Positions 21,673 through 31,628 of a stretch of 64,000 nucleotides of DNA are shown piece by piece. A model generated the notes under the pieces. That model worked only from the letters and a program-made list of their open reading frames with translations. It had not been told where the DNA came from and did not search any database. Every line of letters starts with the position of its first letter. The first letter of the stretch is position 1. The DNA is taken from contig CM057468.1 of assembly GCA_030035585.1 (NCBI GenBank), forward strand, positions 51,332,145 to 51,396,144. The letters are read 5' to 3'. The stretch is from Dugong dugon. Lineage: Eukaryota > Chordata > Mammalia > Sirenia > Dugongidae. A program made the translations under genes and the position numbers.

Positions 21673-22636
21673 TAGGCATAGGCCCACCCTATAAACACCC
21701 AGGAAAAAAATCTCACTGAGAGCTGGGCACCACAAAAAGCCATTATGCTCTAAGCAGATACTATAACCTAAATGTCACATGCAGCTGTCCCAGGTCCCCA
21801 GACCAAGCCTCACCAGACTGGGCAACCCTCTCTCTCCTTATCACCTGCCCTGCATCCTGTTGCCAAGTCTTCTACCAGGATATCACATCCCAAACCTCCT
21901 TCTTCAGGTTCCTGTCAAAGGAAAAACCCATTTTACACCCCTTCCCAACCAAAATATTCTATGATACCACCTAACTGAAGATGACATTTACTTTAACAAC
22001 ATGGAACAGTTTAGCTTCTGGTTGCATTAAACCTTTCCACTCCAGGATGGCTTCTTGCCTTTATCTTCACATAACCAAAAAGCCTGTTGAAGTTGCTTTT
22101 GTTGTAAAAGGAGTGATCTGCTCTCAGATGTCGAGTCAGACTTTCACTATAGAAAAGTAGAAAAATTGCTGGCAATTTTAAAATAGTAATTGCCCATCTC
22201 CACCCTAGCCATTGCTTATCTTGCCCTCCACATTTCAAAAAAAAAAGAGTGAGGTTCCATCTAGTCCATTACAAAAGTTCTAGTCCTATCTCAATGCAAA
22301 TTACAAACACAGATGTCTTCCTACTTTCCTCTGAATTTTTCATAGTTTTAGAGCTCAGTCTGTCAATTTTTTCTGCCCAATACACCCAGCAGGTGTACGG
22401 CCAATAAACCTTCAGGAATGGTACCTCACAGACCCCAGCAGGGATTCTCATTTTGGGGGTAGAACACTTAAACTCTATAGAAACACATCTAAATCTGTAA
22501 GGAGAGGACATCTCAGTAGTTTGAAAAGATAATTATAACACTCCCAACTACCACTGTAAGAATAAACTACTTGGAGGCCTCTAACTTGCCTACTTTTTTT
22601 CATCTCCACCATTATTTAATGCAGCTGCATGTGTTT
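21673..22636. other. Unassigned stretch
   Basis: No repeat or gene recognised. The small frames at 21772-21978 and 22269-22511 look like chance. Confidence 0.4.
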
Positions 22637-22644
22637 GCTACAAA

Positions 22645-23138
22645 CAGGGCTTTGAACCATTTCAAAGCAGTTCAGTCATGGCCAATGAAGCGAAACTGGA
22701 ACAGACCTGAATTTTTATAATTTGGGTGACCAGGAACAATAACCGGAATGTGAAAAATTACAAGTCGAAGCCCAGGAATGGGAGACTCGGAAGAGGTGTA
22801 GTAAGTCCTTTCAGGAGCCTGATATGTGAGATTGGATTATTGGCAAGACTGTGACAAGCAACACATTCAAAGCAGCACAGCTGGCCACCATCTTTGAGTG
22901 GGGCACTGCTGTTTCGAACTCTGCTCAAAATCTGACCGGCAGGAGATTTGGTTCCTACGTAACATGTACGTTGCCCTTGTTTTCTAAGAGGGAGATAAGG
23001 TTTCTAGCAGGGCTTTGACCCATTATTTTTCCCATTCTGGTTATTGTTCCAGACCATGCAAATTTTAAAAATTCAAGTCTGTTCTGGTTTCACTTCCTTG
23101 GCCATGAATGAACTGGGAAGAACCAGTTCAAAGCCCTG
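22645..23138 (+). mobile_element. Fold-back hAT-like DNA transposon, copy A
   Basis: 494 bp. The left arm (22645-22775) begins CAGGGCTTTGAACC and the right arm (23008-23138) is its approximate reverse complement, ending TTCAAAGCCCTG. The two ~131-bp arms flank a ~232-bp unique core. Each arm is itself bounded by inverted short ends (CAGGGCTTTGA and TCGAAGCCC). GCTACAAA on the left (22637-22644) and GTTACAAA on the right (23139-23146) form an 8-bp target duplication with one mismatch, typical of hAT elements. No transposase frame, so non-autonomous. Family name not recognised. Confidence 0.8.
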
Positions 23139-23211
23139 GTTACAAACTTCACCCTTCCTTACAGAATCCAAGTCCTCGGTCCCATTAATATCTGCTTTCA
23201 TGATTTGTACT

Positions 23212-23396
23212 CAACTACTAACCAAAAAGCTGGCAGCTCGAACCCACCCAGTGGCACCACAGAAGAAAGGCCTGGCAATCTGCTTCTGTAAAGATTACAG
23301 CCAAGAAAACCCTTTGGAGCACAGTTCTACTCTATCACACATGGCATCACCATGAGTATGAATGGACTCAACAGCAATGGGTTTGGGTGTTTTGTT
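23212..23396 (+). mobile_element. AfroSINE, 5'-truncated
   Basis: Begins CAACTACTAACCAAAAAGC within the tRNA-like part and ends CAACAGCAATGGGTTTGG. It lies between the two fold-back elements. Confidence 0.9.
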
Positions 23397-23754
23397 TGTT
23401 TTCACGTTTCCTTATTCTCTTTCCAACAAGTTGTTAATATGTTAAAACCTGCAAAAGCCAGAAGCTGTGGAAGGCAGAAACATGTCAGAGAGGGACAACA
23501 CAAATATTTTCTACTAAAACGAGCTATAGAAAAGTGGTAAGACTGCACACTATCAAAGGCAGAAAACTTGCAAAACGTGGAAAAACAAGGGAGTCCCTTC
23601 AAGTTCAAGCTCTCACGGGTTTCAATGTATCTACTATTCAGGAGGAGCCTAAGGCTCACTCCATTAGAACTGAATTTTACATTTGTAAAGAAAGGAAACA
23701 CTGTCTCAAAACACAATGACCTCTGATCCCTTCCACATTCTCCTCAGCCTACAG

Positions 23755-24223
23755 CAGGGCTTTGAACCGGCTCTTTCCAGTTCAGTCATATGGCAGAGGA
23801 AGTGAAACTGGAACAGACCAGAATTTTTTAATTTTGAGTGAACTAGAACGGGAAAAATTATGGGTCAAAGCCCTGCGAGAAACTTAATCTCCCTCTTAAA
23901 AAAAAAGGGGCAGCATATGCGTGGCATAGGGGCCAACTCTCTTGCCTGTTGGATTTTGAGCAGAGTCTGACACAGCGATGCCCCACTCAAAGATGGTGGC
24001 CGACTGCTCCGTTTGGAATGTGTCGCTCTCCACAGTTCTGCCAATAATCCAATCTTACGCATTAGGCTCCTGAAAGGGCTCACTAGACCGCTTCCAAGTC
24101 TCCCATTCCAGGGCTTCAACCCGTAATTTTTCCCGTTCTAGGTCATCCAAACTGTAAAAATTCAGGTCTGTTCTGGTCTCGCTTCATCAGCCATGAACCA
24201 GTCTGAACTGGTCCAAAGTTCTG
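23755..24223 (-). mobile_element. Fold-back hAT-like DNA transposon, copy B (inverted)
   Basis: 469 bp. Arms at 23755-23875 and 24109-24223. Its core is the reverse complement of the core of copy A: CCAATAATCCAATCTTACGC here against the reverse of ATGTGAGATTGGATTATTGG there. A perfect 8-bp duplication GCCTACAG flanks it (23747-23754 and 24224-24231). The left arm alone runs from CAGGGCTTTGAACC to GGGTCAAAGCCCTG, so each arm looks like a miniature inverted-repeat element of its own. Confidence 0.82.
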
Positions 24224-24231
24224 GCCTACAG

Positions 24232-25506
24232 GTATCCTAAAAAAATGTTATGTATTTGTCAAGAGCTTGAAAGAGTGCCACCCAACCAGATTTACTACAA
24301 ACATAAACCCTTCCTGTAGTTTTTCACCTCTGGTTTTCAGAATAATACAGTTGTATCAGGAGAACTCCTCCTTTAAGCAAACCCAATATATAGAAATTAT
24401 ATAAAGCAAAAATGAACACGGATTCACTTTGTAAAATTATTTACCCATTGAGTTTCCTTACTAGCAAGTGTTCCTAGTACTAAACCACTCCATACATGAC
24501 AGAGTATGATTCAATTTATTTGGAATTTTGATGTATACACACATGGAGGATAGCCTTATAATATAAAGTGAGGTACACCTATACCCATAAAGAAATTTCT
24601 GCCCACAAATTCACCAACCCTTACCTATACATTTTATATATACTTATATATTCATATACATCCCAATATATACAGAATATGATAACTGCACAAATATATA
24701 GCTATTAACTGTTATTTGGTACTTGCTGCAACAGAACCTTCAGTTGTTCACACCACATGAGAAAAGACCGAGCTGAAATGTCTGTTTTCAGAATAAACAC
24801 TCTCAAGTGGCCAACTAAGTGAGTTAGGAGTGAGGTACCTCAGGCGCCAAAGGCTCTGCCCTAACATTTACTCACTCCTAGAGGAAACAGTAATGTTGCA
24901 TCACAGGTGAAAAGACAAGAAAAACACTTTTAGTCCTCAAATCAAGTTAGTCACTCATTTTACAACTGTGTTCACTTCTGACAGCCTTGATAGACAAATA
25001 TTTCAGGGGAAACTGTATATAAAGAAAATAAATTGCCATTTGGTACTTTTCATGCCAGGCACCCTAGAGGAGAAAAGAGCCCATCCATATTCTGCACACG
25101 GCACTTCCTGCTGCTTTGTTCTTTATTTAGTTCTCTTTAAAGTTCAGCATCATTTTTATTCTTTCTCAAATTCTCCAAAATACTAAACCACTCTATACGT
25201 GACAGAATTCTGAATAAATCCTCAAGTTCTCAAAATATGAAGTCCTGAGCTACGACTAAAAGCAGCAGCCAGCAGCTTCATTAGCAACCCTTTCTCTTCC
25301 CGCCCCGAATAGGTACCCTCGTCAATGACCACCTAGGTTTAGATAAAAATTCTGAATGAGATCTGAGATACACTGTTTCAAAATCAAGGGACTCTAAGAC
25401 TTACAGTGAAGCTCCCATTATACACTCCATTGGCTTTGATATGATGGTGTGGAAACCTTCCAGACATTGCCTTTTTAAATTATTCATATTTATTACAGGG
25501 TTATTA
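24232..25506. other. Unassigned AT-rich stretch
   Basis: Contains two similar words about 700 bases apart, ACTAAACCACTCCATACATG (24479) and ACTAAACCACTCTATACGTG (25182), and a run of TATATA-rich words near 24630-24700. No family assigned. Confidence 0.4.
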
Positions 25507-25710
25507 AGGAGCCCTGATGACAGTGGTTAAGCGTGCACTGCTAACCAAAAGGTTGGCAGTTCAAACCCACCAGCCAATCCATGGGAGAAAAGACCTGGTG
25601 ATCTGCTCCCATAAAACTTTCAGCCTAGGAAACCCTATGAGGCAGTTCTATAGGGTCCTATAGGGTCGTTATGAGTCAGAATTGACTCAACAGCACACAA
25701 CAACAACAGA
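25507..25710 (+). mobile_element. AfroSINE, long subtype
   Basis: Head GGAGCCCTGATGACAGTGG, middle GAGAAAAGACCTGGTGATC, and a tail ending in a CAACAACAACA run. Confidence 0.95.
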
Positions 25711-25739
25711 GAGTAACTGAACACAACAAAAGATAATCC

Positions 25740-26155
25740 AATAAGAAATTACTTTCTGGAGCCATGGAGGCTGGATGAGCCCCCATAACTATTGCTCTGA
25801 GATAATCTCTAAACCTTAAACCAAAAAGATTCCCTAAAGTCTTCTTAAAATCAAACAATTTAGCTTAACTCATAAAGAATGTCTGTCTTCAGCATTATGC
25901 TCTTTTAAGATCTATCTACATGGGATCAAACTGACAACAGCAACTTGAAAGATCAGACAGGAACCTTAGGGAGGAGTAAGTCTATGTTAATGGGGGAAGA
26001 ATAACTCAGAAAAGGGGGGTCAGAATGGTTGCACAAGTTGAAGAATGTAATCAATGTTACTGAATTGTACACACAGAAACTGTTGAAGTGGTGTATGTCT
26101 GCTGTGTACAGTCTCAACAACAAAAAAAATAAATTATATTAAAAAAAAAAAGAAA
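25740..26155 (+). mobile_element. Older L1, 3' UTR end
   Basis: GAAGAATGTAATCAATGTTA, CTGAATTGTACACACAGAAA and GTTGAAGTGGTGTATGTC before an A-rich tail (26143-26152) match the tail of older L1M-type elements. The piece at 27068-27285 is a diverged relative. Confidence 0.75.
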
Positions 26156-26250
26156 TTACCTAACCTATCTAAAATAAACCTTCCTATTAATACACATACA
26201 CATATGATTCTTTAGGGTAGGAGCAAAAAGCCACAGTAACACTCTCTAGG

Positions 26251-26454
26251 AGTCCCTGGGTGGTACAAATGGTTAATGTGCTCAGCTGCTAAACAAAAGG
26301 TTGGAGGTTCAAATCCACCCAGAGGTGCCTTAGAAGACAGGCCTGGAAATCTACTTCTGAAAAATTAGCCACTGAAAACCCTATAGAGCACAGTTCTACT
26401 CTACATACATGGTTCGCCATGAGTCAGAGTCAACTCGACAGCAACTGGTTAAAC
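26251..26454 (+). mobile_element. AfroSINE next to an L1, sharing a target site
   Basis: AGTCCCTGGGTGGTACAAATG to CTCGACAGCAACTGGTT. CTCTCTAGG lies on both sides (26242-26250 and 26455-26463) and a third copy ends the adjoining L1 composite at 27477-27485. Confidence 0.93.
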
Positions 26455-26463
26455 CTCTCTAGG

Positions 26464-27067
26464 AGGTGAGCAGCCATCTAAGATACTCCACTCATCTCAC
26501 CCCTTCAGGAGCAAGGGAGAATGAAGAGAACAAGATACAAGGGAAAGATCAGTCCAAAGGACTAAAGGACTACAGCTACCATGGCCTCCACCAGACTGAG
26601 TCCACTACAGCTGGATGGTGCCCGGCTACCACCACTGACTGCTCTGACTGGAATCACAACAGAGGGCTCTGGACAGAGCTGGAGAAGGATGTAGAACAGA
26701 ATTCTAACTCACAAAAACAAGACCAGATTTACTGGCCTGACAGACTGGAGAAACCCCAAGAGTATGGCTCCCGGACACCCTTTTAGCTCAGTGATGAAGC
26801 CCTTCCTGAAGTTCACCGTTCAGCCTGGGATTGGACAACTTCATAAAACAAAACAGGACTAATGAGGCACAGCAGTCCAGGGACAAGGACTAGAAGGCAG
26901 GAGGGGACAGGAAAGCTGGTGATAGGGAACCCAAGGTTGAGAAGGGACAGTGTTGACATGTCATGGGGTTGTTAACAATTGTCATAGGGCAATATGTGTA
27001 CTAACAGTTTAATGAGAAACTATTTGTTCTGTAAACCTTCATCTGAGGTACAAAAAAAAAAAAAAAA
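26464..27067 (+). mobile_element. 5'-truncated L1, 3' UTR
   Basis: Matches the L1 3' UTR at 63625-64000 and 44889-45495: GAGCAGCCATCTAAGATACT, GGATGGTGCCCGGCTACCAC, GTTTAATGAGAAACTATTTG, then a poly(A) run at 27052-27067. Confidence 0.93.
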
Positions 27068-27285
27068 GAATTATTTATGTGAGATCAAATTGACAACAGC
27101 CACTCAAAAAGTTTGCTGGGAAGCCTAGGGGACAGTGAGTTGAAGATTAATGCTGATGGAATAATTTGGAAAAGGATAGTGAGAATAGCAGCACAGCTGG
27201 AAGAATATAATCGTTGTTACTGAATTGTACATGTAGAAACTTTCAAAATGGTATAAGTTTGGCTGTGTATATTTTCACCAAAAAA
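27068..27285 (+). mobile_element. Older L1 3' end within an L1 composite
   Basis: GAGATCAAATTGACAACAGC to a CACCAAAAAAAA end; a diverged relative of 25895-26152. It follows directly on the poly(A) of the preceding L1 fragment. Confidence 0.75.
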
Positions 27286-27476
27286 AAGGTCCTCAAGGCT
27301 GAGAAGGGAGAGTGCTGACACGTTGTGGAGTTCTTAACCAATGTCATAAAACAATATGTGTACTGACTGTTTAATGAGAAACTATTTGTTCTGTAAGCCT
27401 TCATATAAAGTACAATAAAAAAATAGAAACAAAAAAGAAATCAAAAGACACCCCAAAGTCCATTTGAAAAAGAAAA
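27286..27476 (+). mobile_element. Short L1 3' UTR tail plus flanking bases
   Basis: 27292-27430 matches the last ~140 bases of the younger L1 3' UTR (AGTGCTGACACGTTGTGG, AATGAGAAACTATTTGTTC) with an AATAAAAAAA end. The next ~45 bases are A-rich and end exactly where CTCTCTAGG recurs. Confidence 0.8.
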
Positions 27477-27485
27477 CTCTCTAGG

Positions 27486-27913
27486 CGGGATCTGTGATGG
27501 TCCACTATCGACCTGTAGGTGTGGATGCTCTCTCCCACCCACCTACCCACTGCTGCCTAGCCCACACTAGGGATAACTTTTAAAAGAGCAAGGTCCAGAA
27601 TCTTTCACCAGAGGCTCAACCTTCCAGGGTCAGGTTAAGGGGAGGGGGAACATGTGTCATGGAGCTATGAAAGTATGAGAGTTTTATAATTAATGGACAC
27701 CAATAGATTGGTCCTAGATCTGTACACGCTGGTTCTGTAAACAATATAGTTGTAAATTAAGCAACTCTAAGGTATTGATTTTATTTTTCATGTAATATAC
27801 AAATTAAGCAACTCTATGTTTTGATTCTAGATACGGTTAGTACACTTGTATATTAGACTGTACTGATACCCCCAACTATCTGCTTATAGTTTTACATATA
27901 TGTAAATTGCCAT
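27486..27913. other. Unassigned stretch with a short direct repeat
   Basis: AAATTAAGCAACTCTA occurs twice about 49 bases apart (near 27755 and 27804). Otherwise not assigned. Confidence 0.4.
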
Positions 27914-28091
27914 TGTTGTTAATTGCTATCAAGTTGATGCCAACTCATGGTGACCCCATGTGTGCAGAGTAGGACTGCTCCATAGGGTTTCCAAGGCTGT
28001 GACTTTCGGAAGCATATCACCAAGCCTGTCTTCCAAGGTGCCTCTGGATGGGTTTGAACCTCCAACCTCTTGGTTAGGAGCTGTGCATTTG
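27914..28091 (-). mobile_element. AfroSINE
   Basis: Reverse copy: TGCCAACTCATGGTGACCCC, CTCCATAGGGTTTCCAAGGC, GGGTTTGAACCTCCAACC. The head end is eroded (GGAGCTGTGCATTT). Confidence 0.9.
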
Positions 28092-28554
28092 TAAATCAGA
28101 CAACCCTAATATGCTGCTCCTACTAAGATGTGGTACTTCACTGGATGCAGGAAGCTCCTACAGGTTAGTATAAGGTGCTAAGACCAGAACTGGGATAGAG
28201 AATCATAATTCACACACATACTCTAAGCATTGGAAGCTATAACCTACGCTGTATAATTTCTTTCTCTTAAAGAGAGAAGTACACATATGAACCATTTCAT
28301 TCTGCTCATAAAGTCATAAAGGAGCCAAAAGGACTCTTGAGGCCCCTTCCCAGACCTGTGATATCTTATACAGGTCTAACCAAAGCTGTTCGCTTTCCAC
28401 TTCCTTTTTTTTTCCTGGTGGTATGAAGGGCATGGCTAGCCGAGAGAGAAAGGATGTCCCAGTGGCAAGTTGTTCTCACACAGGAGTCATGGGAATTGCC
28501 AAATGCAGGTTCCCTGCACTCGACCACCTAGAATTTTTAGTTAGCCCAATTGTG

Positions 28555-28558
<4 letters not shown>
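28092..28558. other. Unassigned stretch
   Basis: No repeat or gene recognised. Confidence 0.4.

Positions 28559-28593
<35 letters not shown>
28559..28593. repeat. (TG)n microsatellite
   Basis: About 17 uninterrupted TG units. Confidence 0.97.
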
Positions 28594-28594
<1 letters not shown>

Positions 28595-29904
28595 CTAAGA
28601 CGAAAAAAAGGAAGTTATTTCAAAAAAAAATTACAGATCAATAAGTTGTTAGTCCCATAAAAGACAACATTTTCAAAGAAGGTGGAATCAGTAGTGATGC
28701 CACCCATGGCCACACACTGGAACTATAAAACAAGGAGATGGGTTTCCCAAGACTCATATAGGTCTATTAGCCTCATTTTTCTAGTTGTACCTCCTATGTC
28801 AAATGTCTTCATCAGGGAGAACTGGTCATCCAAAGGCATGATATTCTCATTTTTCAAATGATCAAGTACCTGCATTTACTATGGCAGGAAAGTACACTAT
28901 GTACTATGCATCCTGGGCTCACTCTCCCCTAGGGCTACATGGTGGGGAGACCAGGAGGAGCACCAAGTTGTAGGATAAACATGGCACATCTTCCTGAAGC
29001 TCAATTTTACTCAGAGATTTGGAGAGGACAATTATATGAAAGAATGGAAAATAGCTTAAAATATAATTTTAGTATTAAAACAAAGTTGGATGCATTATTA
29101 TGTCTAATGCAAAATGTCTATGTATTTTAAAGATAAAACTAAAAACTTCAAAAAACTGTGGGCATGCTTCAGGCAGTTTCTGACTCTGATCCCAAACAGG
29201 CTGGTGGTCTCTCTCCTTTGCTCTGGAGTATTTTCAGTGGGAAAGTCTAAGAAGCATTGTATCCCAGTAGATTTTCAGGAATATTGAATGAGGGCTAAAA
29301 CCAAAAGGGATGTTTGTGTACACTTTAAATACAGAGGAAAGTCAACTAATCAGAACATACCATCTCTCCATTTTAGAGTCTGGCCCCTCCTTTTTTTCTG
29401 CTGCACCACAATCCCTCCTAGCCCCTGAAAAAAGAAACCCACGCACATATTCCCACTGCCCCCAAGCATCCTGTGAAAGCAGAGCTTATTTGCACTGATG
29501 ATAATGTGCATTACACACGGGCAAATCCATCCATCCCGGTATCTAACAATCACTTAAATAATGCCAAGCACTAGGCTGGGCAATTCACAGGCATGTGAGG
29601 GATCCAGGTATCAATTTTTTAAGTGACTTTATAATTTGATAAGTTCATAAATAAAGTCACAAAGGGAGTAGGGGATTCCCTTTTCCAAAAGGGAAGGACT
29701 GCCAAGGAAGATTTCTCAGATGAAGTAGCGTTTAGGGCTGCACAATTGGTCTTTGCAGCCCTCTGAGTGGAATCCAGATGTGCTCTGGAAATTCCTCTGC
29801 CCAGCAGGCCTCTTTCTCATACCTCTTCCCCGTCCCAGCCCCAAGTGCCCCATCGCCTGCACTTCATTCAAGAGCACAAAGACATTTTCCTACTTTTTAA
29901 GTTA
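28594..29904. other. Mostly unassigned; small L2-like patch
   Basis: 29685-29755 (GGGAAGGACTGCCAAGGAAG, TTTCTCAGATGAAGTAGCG) resembles the reverse L2 body. The rest is not recognised. Confidence 0.4.
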
Positions 29905-30180
29905 TAATATCATTGCACCAAACATTTGTTGAACATCTGCCCTGTGAAGAGACGCCCTTGTATAGCTTTTACTTTAACATGCAATACTCATATTTTATTA
30001 TTCTTACTTTACTCATAAGGTCACTGCGGTTCTAAGAGTTAAGATTAATTTGCCCACAGTTACGTGGGCAGGACATGGTTTCATAAGGTCACTGCGGTTC
30101 TAAGAGTTAAGATTAATTTGCCCACAGTTACGTGGGCAGGACATGGTTGGCCAGTTTTCACACTCAGGTCAGTCTACACT
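29905..30180 (-). mobile_element. MIR SINE containing a tandem duplication
   Basis: Reverse MIR-like series: CAAACATTTGTTGAACATCT, TACTCATATTTTATTATTC, TAAGGTCACTGCGGTTCTAA, TTTGCCCACAGTTACGTG. The 68-bp unit at 30013 is repeated inside it. Confidence 0.65.
30013..30148. repeat. Perfect 68-bp tandem duplication
   Basis: 30013-30080 and 30081-30148 are identical over all 68 bases (unit starts TCATAAGGTCACTGCGG and ends GGACATGGTT). Flanking bases differ, so it is exactly two copies. Confidence 0.98.
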
Positions 30181-30242
30181 CTTTCCCCTGCACCTACTGC
30201 CTCCCTTGCTCATAAAACTAACTGCCCTTGCCTATGGATCTC

Positions 30243-30441
30243 TAAACCAAAACCAAAGGCTTTGCCAGGTGGAGTTACTCCAACTCAAGGCAACCCCATG
30301 TGTTGTAGAGTAGAACTGCTCTATAGGGTTTTCTAGGCTGTAATCTTTACAGAAGCAGATCACCAGGTCTTTCTCCCCCAGAGCTGCTGGGTGGATTCAA
30401 ACCACATTCGAGAGCAAACCATTTGAGCCACCAAGCGACAC
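30243..30441 (-). mobile_element. AfroSINE, diverged head
   Basis: AAACCAAAACCAAAGGCTTT at the tail side, GTAGAGTAGAACTGCTCTA, TAATCTTTACAGAAGCAGAT, and an eroded tRNA-like head (GAGCCACCAAGCGAC). Confidence 0.9.
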
Positions 30442-30445
30442 AGAT

Positions 30446-31277
30446 ATCTGACAGGCCTATTTTTGTTAATGAAATACCAGCATCTAGTCTGGCTAGAAAA
30501 GAAGACTGAGGAAGGAGAGGATTGTCTTTTTGTGATGGTATTATGGATTTTTTTTTACTTTCCTTCTACTTTTACATGTTTAAAAAAAATGTTTTTCGTC
30601 TGAGCATGTATTGTTTATAAGATGAAAATTATGCATTATTTATCTATTTCTGCTGAAAGAATCAGTGCCATGCATAAGAACATAATAGAGGAACCCAAAT
30701 TGGGAAATAAGTGGGGGAGGGGAAGGCAGAAAAGAAAAGAAGGGGAAAAAACGAGCAGCCTAAAACAGAATGCAGCAGCTTGGAGGAAAAGGTCACATAC
30801 CGCAATCTTGATGTCCTTTGAAATTTCACAGCTCCAGAAACACCGTCCGGAAAATACTGATCTAAACCCTGGAGGCATCAGACTGCAAACCTAGCCTGGG
30901 AAATGTCAGGGAACAAGGCACACCAGCACGCTGTCCAAACGGGTCAGCCAAGCAATCTGGTGGTGAAGGGAGTTCCACGGCCAGTAAGCGCAGCCAGCTC
31001 AAGATGGCGCCCAGCAGGGCCCAGCCATCACCATCACGTGCAGAGAGTGAGCTCCCGCTTGTGTCCGCTGTGCTGACGCTAGTAACATGATGCCCCTCCC
31101 CACCGAGGGCCCAGGTGAGATGAGTACTACCTGCAGAGCTGGGGTGAGTGCCTGGGCCAAAATGAGATGCCAGAAACACTACGTGGGAGAAACATGAAAA
31201 AGCTCTCCCCTTGTCGAATCCCCGCCTTCCTTCGTGTGCCCTGAGGATGATGAGGGCGCCCAAGGGGCAGCACTTAC
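30446..31277. other. Unassigned stretch, locally GC-rich
   Basis: From about 30930 the sequence has more CpG than its surroundings and contains a YY1-like CAAGATGGCGCC at about 31000-31011. The antisense frame 30862-31263 has no recognisable domain. Could be a conserved element or an old promoter, unproven. Confidence 0.35.
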
Positions 31278-31384
31278 GCTGCCACGTTGTCAGGGAGCAT
31301 TTCCCAGGGCAGATTTGTCAAGAGGCTGAGGAACAGCTTCCCGCCAGCCAGAGTCTTCCTCCTCTGACCCAGGTGGCTGGAGAC
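31278..31384 (-). other. Candidate minus-strand coding exon
   Basis: On the minus strand a 107-bp segment is bounded by a good acceptor (pyrimidine-rich TTGGCTTCCCTGTTGACAG ending at 31385) and a strong donor GTAAGT (reverse of 31272-31277). Only one of three frames is open throughout. Its translation has a natural amino-acid mix, including GKLFLSLLTNLPWEMLPDNV, and would end in phase 2. I do not recognise the protein and see no partner exon, so a host gene on the minus strand is possible but unproven. Chance is the main alternative, since many 107-bp stretches have one open frame. Confidence 0.3.
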
Positions 31385-31493
31385 CTGTCAACAGGGAAGC
31401 CAAAGTTGACATTTTCAACTCTCCTTTGACTTCCACTCTGTTTCTGTGAGGTGCTTTTCAGAATCGATGTGGGTTCATTAAATGTTCACATAA

Positions 31494-31628
31494 AAAACCT
31501 GAACCAATCCCATTGCCATCGAGTGGATTCCACCCATAGTGACCCTACAGGACAGAGTAGAACTGTCCCGTAGTGTTTCCAACGAGTGGCTGGTGGATGC
31601 GAACTGCTGACCTTTTGGTTGGCAGTGA
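31494..31628 (-). mobile_element. AfroSINE, 5'-truncated head
   Basis: CCAATCCCATTGCCATCGAG, GGACAGAGTAGAACTGTCC, GCTGACCTTTTGGTTGGCAG; stops in the tRNA-like part. Confidence 0.92.

Noticed and set aside
24478-25207. Two similar ~25-base words 700 bases apart
   Set aside because: Too short to claim a target duplication or a family; no element boundaries at either one.
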